A stretch of DNA of 64,000 bases from CAYGLF01 sp964350945 (GCA_964350945.1 CAYGLF010000001.1:62001-126000); one strand, 5' to 3'; counted from the first letter of the stretch, positions 26,124 to 35,544 are shown. Notes: generated by a model from the sequence alone, not told the origin. Numbers and translations are program-made.

Positions 26124-27053
26124 ATGATATCATCTGTCAATGCGCTCTTTTTCAAACCTGCCATTTCAACAAAAAAGTCCTTTGATGTACCACCCAAAAA
26201 AAAAATGGAACCTCAATTTTCGTCTTCAAAATATATGTGGGTAACAGCAACCACGCTTTTTTCTTTGGCTAACCTTTACCTTTTTTACTCCTATATGCGA
26301 AATACTTCCCCTGGGAATAAAAGCATAAGAAAGCCAGAAGCCCCTACTTTTGATGAGAAGATCATTCATGGACCATTAACCTGCCTACAGGCAGCTACTT
26401 TATCAAAAATTGACTCGGTTATCACTGTATATATTGAAGATGTTTGTCATAAGATCATGACATCCTCTACCATTGATGCTTTCAAACAGTTTGAAATGAT
26501 TAAAACCCAAATCGAAGGAGAAAACCACCAACCCCTAAAAGAGGCTTCCTTAGACCACTTTGTAAAAAAAGCGACCCATTCCCCCATTCAGCAGTTTTTG
26601 CCTGAAATTGGTCTAAAAGAAGCTTGTGTAACTCAACTTGCAGCCTACCTCAATGATGCATTCGTTATAAAATTTTACAAAGAAGGGTTCAACCTCGTCA
26701 ACAAACAAGATCGATTACAAAGAACTCCTTTACACTATGCAGCGCTAAGAAATCATGCGGATGCTGTAAAAGCACTCTTGAAAAGAGGAGCCAATCCAAA
26801 TTTGGCTGATATAGGCCAAGACACCCCCCTTCATGATGCTTTGATTGGGGATGTTGATCCAGAGCTTATCCGCTCACTTTTAAATAGTGGGGCCAACCCA
26901 AAACTTTTAAATGATCAAGGCTTTTCAGCGTTTGATTTAGCCAACAGAACCAACAACCATGCTATCATCCAGATGATTGAAGAAGGTCTGATAACATACA
27001 ATTCACAAATAAAAAAGATGGATGAAAACAAAGTCACAATTAATACGGATTAA
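26124..27053 (+). CDS. Membrane-anchored ankyrin-repeat protein
   Basis: 309 residues. One membrane span at about residues 37-55 (YMWVTATTLFSLANLYLFYSYM) after a polar Lys-rich N-terminus; a helical middle domain; then 2-3 ankyrin repeats from about residue 195: RTPLHYAALRNHADAVKALLKRGANPNLADIGQ, DTPLHDALIGD..IRSLLNSGANPKLLNDQGF, SAFDLANRTNNHAIIQMIEEG. Ankyrin proteins of environmental chlamydiae are candidate host-interacting factors. No cleavable signal peptide; either an inner-membrane protein or a type III substrate. Specific role unknown. Confidence 0.8.
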   Translation: MISSVNALFFKPAISTKKSFDVPPKKKMEPQFSSSKYMWVTATTLFSLANLYLFYSYMRNTSPGNKSIRKPEAPTFDEKIIHGPLTCLQAATLSKIDSVITVYIEDVCHKIMTSSTIDAFKQFEMIKTQIEGENHQPLKEASLDHFVKKATHSPIQQFLPEIGLKEACVTQLAAYLNDAFVIKFYKEGFNLVNKQDRLQRTPLHYAALRNHADAVKALLKRGANPNLADIGQDTPLHDALIGDVDPELIRSLLNSGANPKLLNDQGFSAFDLANRTNNHAIIQMIEEGLITYNSQIKKMDENKVTINTD

Positions 27054-27217
27054 TTAATGTTTCCATATCTACTCAGCTAAAACTTACAGAGCACCTATCA
27101 CTTAAGTAACTCTATCTATTGTACTAAAATTTTATTTAGATTGCCCCTTGAAATCACTTTTAACATCTGCTAGAAGAGATTTTAAGTTTAAGTAGTCATG
27201 AAATGGAGGCAATTAGC

Positions 27218-28225
27218 ATGGAATTAGGAATGGTTGGATTGGGTAGAATGGGGGCAAACATGGTTCGTCGCCTCATGAAACAGGGACATGATTGCTTTGT
27301 TTTCGATTCTAAAAAAGAAAATATTGAGGCTTTAACCAAAGAAGGTGCCAAAGGAGCGAGTTCTTTAGAGGACATGGTTTCAAAAATGAAAGGCCCTCGA
27401 GCCATTTGGTTAATGGTACCCGCTGCAATTACTGATAAAGTCATCCAAGAACTGCTTCCTCATCTAGATAAAGGCGACATCATCATTGATGGTGGAAACT
27501 CCTACTTTAGAGATGACAGACGAAGAGCTGAAGAACTGAAGCCAAAGGAGATTCACTATGTAGACTGTGGTACTTCTGGAGGAGTTTGGGGCCTTGAGCG
27601 TGGATACTGTTTGATGATCGGTGGTGAAGATGAAGTCGTCAAACATTTAGACCCTATTTTTAAAGCAATTGCTCCTGGAAAAGGTGACGCAACACCAACT
27701 CCTGGAAGAGAGAAATTTAAAGACACTGCTGAAGAAGGTTACCTCCATTGCGGACATGTGGGTGCTGGTCACTTTGTCAAAATGGTTCACAATGGTGTCG
27801 AGTATGGGGTAATGGCTGCTTATGGGGAAGGATTTGGGATTTTGAAAAATGCAAATTGCCACAAAGAAAAACGTGAAGTGGATGCTGAGACAGCCCCTGA
27901 GATGCACCAAGACTTAGATTATGATATTGATGTGGCAGCTGTTTCAGAGGTTTGGAGACGAGGAAGTGTGATTGGATCTTGGTTACTAGATCTAACTGCA
28001 CAAGCATTTGCAAAAAATCCTGATCTCTCTGATTTCTCAGGAAAAGTCTCTGACTCTGGAGAAGGACGTTGGACTATTATGGCGGCGATTGAAGAAGCTG
28101 TCTCTGCAGAGGTTTTAACATCTGCTCTATACTCTCGTTTTCGCTCACGAAGAGAATTTACATTTGCAGACAAAGTTTGCTCTGCAATGCGATTTATGTT
28201 CGGCGGACACCACGAGAAAAAATAG
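27218..28225 (+). CDS. gnd: 6-phosphogluconate dehydrogenase, decarboxylating (short GntZ type)
   Basis: 335 residues from the ATG at 27218, eight nt after GGAGG; the ATG at 27203 overlaps that site. Converts 6-phosphogluconate to ribulose-5-phosphate, CO2 and NAD(P)H. GMVGLGRMGANMVRRL is the dinucleotide-binding loop; DGGNSYFRDDRRRAEEL and DCGTSGGVWGLERGY are substrate-binding motifs; HFVKMVHNGVEYGVM holds the catalytic Lys. The length matches the ~300-residue GntZ/YqeC class, not the ~470-residue class typical of Chlamydia gnd. Begins the gnd-zwf-glk cassette. Confidence 0.93.
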   Translation: MELGMVGLGRMGANMVRRLMKQGHDCFVFDSKKENIEALTKEGAKGASSLEDMVSKMKGPRAIWLMVPAAITDKVIQELLPHLDKGDIIIDGGNSYFRDDRRRAEELKPKEIHYVDCGTSGGVWGLERGYCLMIGGEDEVVKHLDPIFKAIAPGKGDATPTPGREKFKDTAEEGYLHCGHVGAGHFVKMVHNGVEYGVMAAYGEGFGILKNANCHKEKREVDAETAPEMHQDLDYDIDVAAVSEVWRRGSVIGSWLLDLTAQAFAKNPDLSDFSGKVSDSGEGRWTIMAAIEEAVSAEVLTSALYSRFRSRREFTFADKVCSAMRFMFGGHHEKK

Positions 28226-28235
28226 AAGGCTTATT

Positions 28236-29771
28236 ATGATAAAAAAATATGAAGAAGGTGGCAGTGAAGCTACCATTGAAAAACCGAAAGGTTCTCATTG
28301 TATTGTCATTTTTGGCGCCTCAGGAGATTTGACCAAGCGCTTGCTGATGCCGGCTATCTATAACTTGGTTCACTATAATGCCATGCCTGAAAAGTACGCC
28401 ATTTTAGGAGTTGCTAAAGATTCCATGGATGATAACTCATTTAGAGAAACCATGTCAAAAGACTTGGACGAGTTTGGTGGAGATAAAGTCGATAAATCTC
28501 TTAAGGATCAACTAATTTCAAATTTCTATTACTTAACAGGTGACTTTGACAAACCAGAGACCTATGAAAAGGTGAAGAAAAAGATTGAAGAGCTTGATAA
28601 AAATTTCTCTGAAAAAGCGACAGTCACTTTTTACTGTGCCATCTCCCCTGCCATCTTTCAAATGGTTTCCGATCACTTGGGAGAAGCAGGCCTTTCAAAA
28701 ATGGAAGATAGGCAAAGCCGTATTATCCTAGAAAAACCCTTCGGACGCGATCTTCAAAGTGCGTTAGATCTCAACAACTGCCTGCACAAACATTGGGATG
28801 AAAGCCAAATATGGCGTATTGATCACTATTTAGGAAAAGAAACAGTTCAAAATCTGCTCGCTTTTCGTTTTGGAAATGGAATTTTTGAACCTATTTGGAA
28901 TCACAATTATATCCAGCATATTCAAATTACTATTGCCGAAGAAGTAGGAGTTGAAAAGCGCGGAGATTACTATGACAAAGCAGGCGCTTTAAGGGATATG
29001 TTTCAAAACCATATTCTACAAGTTTTAAGCTATCTATGTATGGAAGCTCCAGGCTCCTTTGATGCCGAGACCATCCGCAACTGTAAAGTAGAAGCAATTA
29101 AAGCTATTACAATCATGACTGAGGAAGAAGTTAAAAAAAATGTGGTGCGTGGACAATATGGACCTGGAGAAGTTAAAGGTAAAAAAACTATAACATACCG
29201 TGAAGAAGAAAATGTAGATCCCAAGTCCAATACAGAAACTTTTGCAGCAATTAAACTCTATATAGACAATTGGCGTTGGTCAGGGGTTCCGATCTTTGTT
29301 AGAACCGGCAAACACTTGAAAGAGAAAACAGCTAAAGTTATTGTTCATTTCAAGCGGGCCCCTAAACGGCTTTTTAGCATTGTGGAAACAGATGAAGTTC
29401 ATGCCAATGAACTTCGATTTTTTTTACAGCCCAATCAGGTTATTTCTTTAATTTTAAAGACCAAAGTCCCGGGCTCTAAAATGTCATTAAAACCCGTCAA
29501 AATGTCTTTCGACTATAAGGAAAACTTCGAGACAGATAATGGCGCGGTAACTACAGGCTACGAAATTTTGCTCTATGATATTTTTATGAATGATCCCACT
29601 CTTTTCTCACGAGCTGACTTAATAGAACATGCATGGAAAGTCACGCAGCCAATATTAGACGATTGGAGTAAAAATCCCCCTGATAACTTTCCGAATTATG
29701 CTGCTGGAAGTTGGGGGCCTGATGCTGCTTATAAACTGATTGAAGAGTCTGGCCACTTTTGGAGAGACTGA
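28236..29771 (+). CDS. zwf: Glucose-6-phosphate 1-dehydrogenase
   Basis: 511 residues from the ATG at 28236, preceded by GAAGG at 7 nt; ten nt after gnd. Oxidises glucose-6-phosphate to the lactone with NADP+. IFGASGDLTKRLLMPA is the coenzyme-binding loop; RIDHYLGKE contains the catalytic His and Lys; the beta-alpha domain after it is complete with RTGKHLKEK. Its stop overlaps the glk ATG (TGATG). The next enzyme in the pathway, 6-phosphogluconolactonase, is not encoded nearby. Confidence 0.96.
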   Translation: MIKKYEEGGSEATIEKPKGSHCIVIFGASGDLTKRLLMPAIYNLVHYNAMPEKYAILGVAKDSMDDNSFRETMSKDLDEFGGDKVDKSLKDQLISNFYYLTGDFDKPETYEKVKKKIEELDKNFSEKATVTFYCAISPAIFQMVSDHLGEAGLSKMEDRQSRIILEKPFGRDLQSALDLNNCLHKHWDESQIWRIDHYLGKETVQNLLAFRFGNGIFEPIWNHNYIQHIQITIAEEVGVEKRGDYYDKAGALRDMFQNHILQVLSYLCMEAPGSFDAETIRNCKVEAIKAITIMTEEEVKKNVVRGQYGPGEVKGKKTITYREEENVDPKSNTETFAAIKLYIDNWRWSGVPIFVRTGKHLKEKTAKVIVHFKRAPKRLFSIVETDEVHANELRFFLQPNQVISLILKTKVPGSKMSLKPVKMSFDYKENFETDNGAVTTGYEILLYDIFMNDPTLFSRADLIEHAWKVTQPILDDWSKNPPDNFPNYAAGSWGPDAAYKLIEESGHFWRD

Positions 29772-30739
29772 TGCTGCTTGCCGCTGATATAGGAGGAACC
29801 AACACCCGTTGTGCTCTTTGTGAATATGTATCAGGGAAGTTACAGGTTATTGAGAAAGCTCATTATAAAAATAGTGAACACAAAAACTTTCATGAGATTG
29901 TTAGTCTCTTTCTTAGTACGATAAACACACCCATTGATTCAGCCTGCATTGCTCTTGCAGGGCCAATAAGTCAAGGTCGCGCAAGGCTCACGAACCTCTC
30001 GTGGGAAATTGACTCAGAAAATCTACTGCAATCATTTCCTATAAAAAAAGTATGTTTAGTCAATGATTTAAAAGCAAATGCAGCTGGGATTGAGCTTCTT
30101 GATCATAATGAGCTTGTCGTACTACAGCAACCCACAACGCTCTATAGGGGAAATCGCGTCCTTATCTCTGCAGGTACAGGCCTTGGAGTAGCAGCTCTTT
30201 ACTTCGATTCAGCGCGCTATCATCCCTTTGCTACAGAAGGAGGACACGCTGATTTCGCCCCTAAAAGTGCCAAAGAGATAGAGCTTTTAAAATATCTCTC
30301 AAAACCTTTTGGTCACGTATCAATTGAGCGCGTTCTTTCAGGTCCTGGCCTTGTAAACATCTACAGATTTTTAAATGACGCCCGCACAAAAAGTCTTCCT
30401 AAAAATGATTCCATGCCAACACCTGCAACCATTTCAAAAAATGCTTCAGAAAATCTTGATCCCGTTTGCATTGAAGCAATGGAAATGTTTGTTAAGATCT
30501 ATGGTGCTGTATGTGGAAACTTAGCACTAAACTATTTAAGCTATGGCGGGCTGTACCTTGGAGGAGGAATTGCCCCTAAAACCGTTAAGCTGCTCAAAAG
30601 TCCACTGTTTTTAGATGCTTTTTTAGAAAAAGGACGCTTTAAAGCGCTTCTTAAGAATATACCTATTTTTGTGATTACGAATTCTGAGACAGCTCTTTTA
30701 GGAGCTGGAAAAATTGCCTTTCAAAGGCTTGTAAAATAA
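29771..30739 (+). CDS. glk: Glucokinase
   Basis: 322 residues from the ATG at 29771, which overlaps the zwf stop and follows GGAG by about 6 nt. Phosphorylates glucose with ATP. LLAADIGGTNTRCAL is the phosphate-binding loop; LVNDLKANAAGI near residue 98 carries the catalytic Asp; SAGTGLGVAAL and EGGHADFAP follow as in Glk-family enzymes. Human-pathogenic chlamydiae lack glucokinase and take up hexose phosphate; this gene implies use of free glucose, which the trehalase and MalQ in this window could supply. Confidence 0.94.
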   Translation: MLLAADIGGTNTRCALCEYVSGKLQVIEKAHYKNSEHKNFHEIVSLFLSTINTPIDSACIALAGPISQGRARLTNLSWEIDSENLLQSFPIKKVCLVNDLKANAAGIELLDHNELVVLQQPTTLYRGNRVLISAGTGLGVAALYFDSARYHPFATEGGHADFAPKSAKEIELLKYLSKPFGHVSIERVLSGPGLVNIYRFLNDARTKSLPKNDSMPTPATISKNASENLDPVCIEAMEMFVKIYGAVCGNLALNYLSYGGLYLGGGIAPKTVKLLKSPLFLDAFLEKGRFKALLKNIPIFVITNSETALLGAGKIAFQRLVK

Positions 30740-30789
30740 AAAGCTAATCCCTAACATATTTATAGTTTTTTTTTTAATTAAGGTTGAAT

Positions 30790-31371
30790 ATGTCTTCTTG
30801 TTGTCGCTGCCTACCTTGCTGTCCAGTAAAGAGAGTCAACCCAATGATGCCAAACGATGAAAGTAGCTATGGTTCTACTCATATTGGAGAGCAGCCACTA
30901 AGTCCTCGAAGCCTAGCGTTAAAAACACTAAATGGAGCTGAAGTTCCTGTTTCTGTGTCTTTTATTTTCCCTGATGGTACTGGAGTTAAGTATAGAGAAG
31001 TCTTTAAGGTTACTGAAAGTCACAGCACATACCAGATTTGCAACCTTGTTAGGGATGTTGCGACCCCGTTTGCTGGTGTTGATAAGATGATTGAACAAAC
31101 TTCGCAAGATACCTTCTTTTTATCAAGAGATTGTGAAAGTAGTGTCATTCAATTTAAGTATGGGGTCTGGAAAAGGACTGAACAAGGTTCATTTATGCAA
31201 TCTTTTAAGCAAGTAAGAGGAGATTGCGACTTACAAGTTGAGACTGCAAAAAACAAAAATACGACTTTATTTAGAGTTGTAGAACCAAAAACTTTTAGAG
31301 GAATATCAGGTAAACAAAAAGTATCTATGATTGCCATTGAGTTTTTCCCTTTAGAAGATGTAAGCTTATAG
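30790..31371 (+). CDS. Hypothetical protein with N-terminal cysteine cluster
   Basis: 193 residues from the ATG at 30790, six nt after AAGG. Unrecognised. The N-terminus MSSCCRCLPCCPVKRV has five Cys in eleven residues with no hydrophobic signal, which resembles eukaryotic S-palmitoylation sites and could anchor the protein to a host membrane if it is secreted; a metal site is the alternative. The remainder is a beta-rich domain (VSVSFIFPDGTGVKYREVFKV ... VSMIAIEFFPLEDVSL). 29 nt upstream of the second ankyrin gene and likely cotranscribed. Confidence 0.6.
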   Translation: MSSCCRCLPCCPVKRVNPMMPNDESSYGSTHIGEQPLSPRSLALKTLNGAEVPVSVSFIFPDGTGVKYREVFKVTESHSTYQICNLVRDVATPFAGVDKMIEQTSQDTFFLSRDCESSVIQFKYGVWKRTEQGSFMQSFKQVRGDCDLQVETAKNKNTTLFRVVEPKTFRGISGKQKVSMIAIEFFPLEDVSL

Positions 31372-31399
31372 GCTTTTAATTAAAATCAAACCTATTTAA

Positions 31400-32326
31400 A
31401 TGACTGCTTCTTTCCTACCCAAAGACATTGGCCTTGATACCTTTGTAAGCAGCTATGCAGCTGCACTTGTTGAAAATGCCGAACGTCTAACTCCCACTCC
31501 TCTCTCTTTGCAAGCTCAGTGTAAGCAGACCTATCTTTTTACTCCAGAATCTGGCCCCTATCCTTTGATTCAAAAGGCAGCAAGTTATGCGGGAGAACAA
31601 GATAGCCTGCTTGAAATTTTTGCATCGAGAATTACAAGCTGTGCCCACGAACAAAGAGCTAGTCGATCACATATTTTTTTGGAGAGCATAAATTCAAACC
31701 CTGATCTTCATAAAGAAGCTCTAAAACTAGAAGAAACGCTTTTTAAAGTGGAAAGTTCAAGAGCTAAATCTATGAAAACTCTTCACAAAGCAAGACGAAC
31801 AAGCATCGTTGCAATAAGGTATTTAATGAGTCAATCTAAAGATGATTCTTTGAACAAACTAAACTTTATGTTATCTGCCCAAAATGGCAACTTAGAAGCT
31901 CTCGCAATGGAGCGGACCTTCAAACCTAATCAAGCTGATATCAATTTTGCATTTATTGAAGCTGCAAAAGGTGGGCATACCGAATGTATGGAGCAACTGG
32001 TCAGAGCGGGAGCCCAGATCAATGGTTGTGATAGATTTGGCTATACTGCCTTATCTTATGCAGCATTTTTTCGTCGTTTAAGCGCCATCAAATACCTTCT
32101 TAAAGATCCATCAATAGCTGTCAATCATTTGGATACTGCTGGCAGGACTCCTTTAATGCACGCTTCAAACTTACTAAAAAGTAGAGATCCAGAAGTTCAC
32201 TCGGCGAATCTAGCTAGAAGAGAGGCTGTTTGCTCGGCTCTAAGAGCTGACCCTCGCTGCGATGAAACTTTAAGAGACGTTGATGGGAAAACAGCCCTAG
32301 ATTGGTATCGTATGCAACCTGTTTAG
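31400..32326 (+). CDS. Ankyrin-repeat protein
   Basis: 308 residues without signal peptide or membrane span. An N-terminal helical domain (residues 1-170) is followed by ankyrin repeats: DINFAFIEAAKGGHTECMEQLVRAGAQINGCDRFGY, TALSYAAFFRRLSAIKYLLKDPSIAVNHLDTAGR, TPLMHASNLL..., ending in DVDGKTALDWYRM. A candidate secreted host-protein binder; there is no direct evidence of secretion. No clear Shine-Dalgarno sequence before the ATG at 31400, suggesting coupling with the upstream cysteine-cluster gene. Confidence 0.78.
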   Translation: MTASFLPKDIGLDTFVSSYAAALVENAERLTPTPLSLQAQCKQTYLFTPESGPYPLIQKAASYAGEQDSLLEIFASRITSCAHEQRASRSHIFLESINSNPDLHKEALKLEETLFKVESSRAKSMKTLHKARRTSIVAIRYLMSQSKDDSLNKLNFMLSAQNGNLEALAMERTFKPNQADINFAFIEAAKGGHTECMEQLVRAGAQINGCDRFGYTALSYAAFFRRLSAIKYLLKDPSIAVNHLDTAGRTPLMHASNLLKSRDPEVHSANLARREAVCSALRADPRCDETLRDVDGKTALDWYRMQPV

Positions 32327-32854
32327 ATTCAAAATAATGCTCGTCTCTTCCAACTTAAACTTCTTTTTATAAAAGGTTTAAAAAATATGAATAGAGCTTG
32401 TTTTGAAGATAGTTTTTCATCTTTGAGGTTCTTGACTTAGGTCTTTTTTAAAAATTATAAGCAGCTGATTTGAAGAAAATTAGAAAGCTTCATTCCTTAA
32501 GATCCTGAGGCTATTACCTATTCAAAAAATCCTCTTAAATAGCTTATTTATAGATTTTTAAAATTTAATTACACCTTTTATTGCGTTAATTATTTTCATG
32601 GGAAATAGTGGCTTATAGAGGGCATAATAATAGATAATACCCTCCTAAAAACATCCTGTAATAAATGATATTTATAAGCCCACAGTTATAAATTTCATTC
32701 ATAAGGATTTGAATGGTGGCTAAAGAGCTGTTGAACGGTGAAACTGGCTAAAATAAAGAGATTAAAATCCAAAAAGGAGCACTTTTAAAAGCTTTCATTC
32801 AAGTCATTACGAAATTGATGGTTTATAGGGCTGAAATATCAGCCCTATTTTTTT
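32327..32854. other. Long gene-free stretch between the ankyrin gene and ychF
   Basis: 528 nt with no frame longer than a few dozen codons. It contains two tiny plus-strand frames with start signals: ATG at 32387 (17 codons) and ATG at 32713 after AAGGA (12 codons, ending GETG). The reading frame beyond the latter stop encodes IKIQKGALLKAFIQVITKLMV, which could be a relic of a lost gene. The stretch ends in a clear plus-strand terminator, so it is probably transcribed, either as a long 3' untranslated region, a small RNA or gene remains. Confidence 0.5.
32828..32852 (+). terminator. Rho-independent terminator
   Basis: GGGCTG, loop AAATAT, CAGCCC (32828-32845) followed by TATTTTTTTTTT. The T tract lies on the plus strand only, so it serves plus-strand transcription from the preceding gene-free stretch or ankyrin gene, and it sits at the 3' end of the convergent ychF. 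Confidence 0.8.
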
Positions 32855-33949
32855 TTAATTGTGTAGAAATAAAATCACATCTCCATCACAGACAATATAA
32901 TCTTTACCCTCTGTAAGAACTAGTCCAAGCTCTTTTGCTTTAGCACGCCCTTTAGACTCGATCATATCTTTGTATTTGATCACTTCAGCACGTATAAATC
33001 CTTTTTGGATGTCCGTATGGATTTTACCGGCGGCTTGCGGGGCACTCATTCCTTGAGTGATCGTCCACGCGCGCGTTTCCTCAGGGCCAACAGTTATAAA
33101 GGTAATCAACCCCAAAAGCTTAAATGAAGCTTTAATTAAACGGTCTAGGCCTGATTCTACAAGTCCTAAGCTCTCTAGCATTTCCATGCGCTCTTCTTCA
33201 TCGAGCTCTACGACTTCTGCTTCTATCTTTGCGCAAATAGGAATGACTTCACTTCCCTCTTTACCGGCATACTCTTTAACTTTTTCGACATATTTATTAT
33301 GACACTGCGGTAAATCTTCTTCTGATACATTTGCGGCATATAAGATTTTTTTTCTTGTTAAGAAAGGGTACTCTTGTAAAATATCCAGTTCTTCTTCACT
33401 GAATGATTCGCCTCTTAATGACTTATTGTTGTTTAAAATCTCTTTAACTTTGGAAAGGAGTTCGACTCGAGATGTGAGGGTACGATCTCCTCTTGCTTGT
33501 CTCTCAAGCTTAACCAGTACATTTTCTACCATTTGAAGATCGGCTAAAATCAATTCAAGGTTGATTGTTTCGATGTCAGCAATAGGATCTACTCCTCCAG
33601 ATACGTGCACGACATTGAGATCCTCAAAACAACGGACCACGTGGACAATGGCATCAACCTCTCGGATATTAGCTAAAAACTTATTCCCCAGCCCTTCTCC
33701 TTGAGAGGCACCTTTGACAAGTCCTGCAATATCAATAAATTTCATATGCGCATAAACCACTTTTTTACTGTTGGCTATTTTGGAGAGATGGCTAAGTCTT
33801 TCATCTTTAATTTCCACAATACCCACATTAGGCTCAATCGTGCAAAAGGGGTAATTGGAAGACTCAGCTAAAGTAGCCGTTAGGGCATTAAATAAAGTCG
33901 ATTTACCAACATTAGGCAGACCGACAATTCCACAAGATAAATTTGACAT
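32855..33949 (-). CDS. ychF: Ribosome-binding ATPase YchF
   Basis: 364 residues, an Obg-family P-loop NTPase that prefers ATP. G1 GLPNVGKSTLFNAL at residues 8-21, G3 DIAGLVKGASQGEGLGNKFL near 73, then the coiled-coil insert and the C-terminal TGS domain (residues ~277-360, FITVGPEETRAWTI..GMSAPQAAGKIHTD). In Chlamydia ychF lies directly between ribF and the type III genes; here accessory genes flank it on both sides and its strand is opposite to both operons. Confidence 0.96.
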   Translation of the reverse strand: MSNLSCGIVGLPNVGKSTLFNALTATLAESSNYPFCTIEPNVGIVEIKDERLSHLSKIANSKKVVYAHMKFIDIAGLVKGASQGEGLGNKFLANIREVDAIVHVVRCFEDLNVVHVSGGVDPIADIETINLELILADLQMVENVLVKLERQARGDRTLTSRVELLSKVKEILNNNKSLRGESFSEEELDILQEYPFLTRKKILYAANVSEEDLPQCHNKYVEKVKEYAGKEGSEVIPICAKIEAEVVELDEEERMEMLESLGLVESGLDRLIKASFKLLGLITFITVGPEETRAWTITQGMSAPQAAGKIHTDIQKGFIRAEVIKYKDMIESKGRAKAKELGLVLTEGKDYIVCDGDVILFLHN

Positions 33950-34069
33950 AATATTACTATTCTTAAGTTGTTATTCGCTTTATTTTAAAGTAGAATGATC
34001 TCTCAAATCGGCTTAAAAAGCACCTATAAAAAGCCGTATTTATAGTTAATTTTTTAAATCTAAAATGAT

Positions 34070-35503
34070 CTACTCTACTGATAACTGAGAGACCCTCTCC
34101 CAATCCTGAATAACCTCATTACATACCACCCGAGATGATCTAAACCTCATCACTCGATCTCTAAGATCTACTAACTGCTTACTAACGTGCTTTTTGTCCT
34201 CATTAGGGTCATCCAGCTTAAGCCGAACAGCTTCGATTTCAACAAGGAGCCGCTCTTTTTCAAGGGTAGCAGCCGCAATCTCGGCATTCGTTATAGGGGT
34301 CTGATCAGCTACAATGGGGACAAAATCGTTGGAAGACTCGAAATCCGCCCTAGGAATGTTGGGGTCTACTACCGTATGAACAGAAGAGTTAAGCCCTATG
34401 CTTGAATTCCTAGTGGGCGGTACTTGATCGTCCAGGTTTTTTGTTGCAGCATCTGCTTCATCTAAGGGGGCTTTATCTCCAAGAACAGTTTCCTCTAGCA
34501 ATTGTGTAGTTACTAAGAAATCATCGCTACCTCCTACAGCATCTTGTTTTTTTTGCCATCGGACGGTAAAGGTTACGTTTCCAACTAGGTCTGTAGTTTC
34601 TATAGGCTCAGATTGAAGACCTACGGCTTTTATTTTAATGCTTGCAAGAGCACGTTGACGAACCCACTCTTCGTTAAACTCTTGATGAGTTTTTCCAAGA
34701 CGTGTCACCACGTAGGTTGCTGTCTCAGGCTCAAGGGCAGCTGCTCCCGCCTCTAAAGGAGCCGAACCCTCATCTTGTATCTGAAGTTCTCCTAAAGAGA
34801 TCTTCTCAAATTCAGAAAACAAACTCTCGTGTGATCTAGCTCGAACAATTCCCCTCTCACTTAATCTTGTAGGAGATCCTGGTGCAGACCTAGGACGGAC
34901 ACGAATTGCTCTCCATCCAGAGACCTGTGAAGCCGCATCATCACGAACTTCAGGGTACGCAGTGACAGCTCCTTCTCCGAGCATCTTCCGCGTTAAATTG
35001 CCAAATCTTTGTGATCTCAAAGCTTCGGCTGCGCTATCAATGATGGGACGTTGAGAACCAGCTACACTTTTGCTGACAAAGTCACGACCTTTATGAAACC
35101 ACTCCCCAGCAAAATTCACTACAGAACCAGTCAAGGCAACTGCAGATTCACTTAAAGTTCTCCTATGGCCGATTCGCCGACCAATATCAGCTTCAAGTAG
35201 ATGGGAATGGGCGACAAGCTCAGCAAGAGCTTCTTCAACAGGTTCATGCCGACCTTCACTACAGGTAAAAAGCCCCAGTAGGTTTTCAGATCTTATTGTC
35301 CTTGCCAGCTTCAAAGTTTTGTACGCACATTGTAGATGACGGATATTGAGACCTTTGAAGGGAGCCTCAAGCTCACATACCGAACACTCTGTCCTAAAGA
35401 CAGTTTCGCCAAGCTTAAAAGGTCCGTCACAGAGACGATCAGTGCAAAATGTGCCTGGATATTCGTCAGCAGATGCGAAAATGGGAAATGAAGATGTGAA
35501 CAA
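34070..35503 (-). CDS. Paralog 1 of a tandem family with an N-terminal Cys/His (putative zinc) domain
   Basis: 477 residues from a TTG at 35503; family not recognised. Residues C20, C25, C40, C43, H56, C59, C81 and H86 are identical in position in all three tandem copies and form four metal-ligand pairs, a pattern that could make a RING/treble-clef-like double zinc site. Then come a helical segment, a RxRSHESLFSEFEK motif near residue 225 and a conserved block VGNVTFTVRWQKK near 305. The C-terminal third is acidic and ends in a predicted coiled coil. No signal peptide. The start context is TGAGATACCCAA-TTG, weaker than the GGAGATACC of the other copies. Possibly a type III effector; unproven. 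Confidence 0.75.
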   Translation of the reverse strand: MFTSSFPIFASADEYPGTFCTDRLCDGPFKLGETVFRTECSVCELEAPFKGLNIRHLQCAYKTLKLARTIRSENLLGLFTCSEGRHEPVEEALAELVAHSHLLEADIGRRIGHRRTLSESAVALTGSVVNFAGEWFHKGRDFVSKSVAGSQRPIIDSAAEALRSQRFGNLTRKMLGEGAVTAYPEVRDDAASQVSGWRAIRVRPRSAPGSPTRLSERGIVRARSHESLFSEFEKISLGELQIQDEGSAPLEAGAAALEPETATYVVTRLGKTHQEFNEEWVRQRALASIKIKAVGLQSEPIETTDLVGNVTFTVRWQKKQDAVGGSDDFLVTTQLLEETVLGDKAPLDEADAATKNLDDQVPPTRNSSIGLNSSVHTVVDPNIPRADFESSNDFVPIVADQTPITNAEIAAATLEKERLLVEIEAVRLKLDDPNEDKKHVSKQLVDLRDRVMRFRSSRVVCNEVIQDWERVSQLSVE

Positions 35504-35544
35504 TTGGGTATCTCATTGAATAAAAAGGAGACTAATTATTGAGT

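Noticed and set aside
35501..35516. ATG at 35514-35516 as the start of paralog 1
   Set aside because: It is out of frame with the conserved protein; the in-frame TTG at 35503 aligns with the TTG starts of the other two copies.
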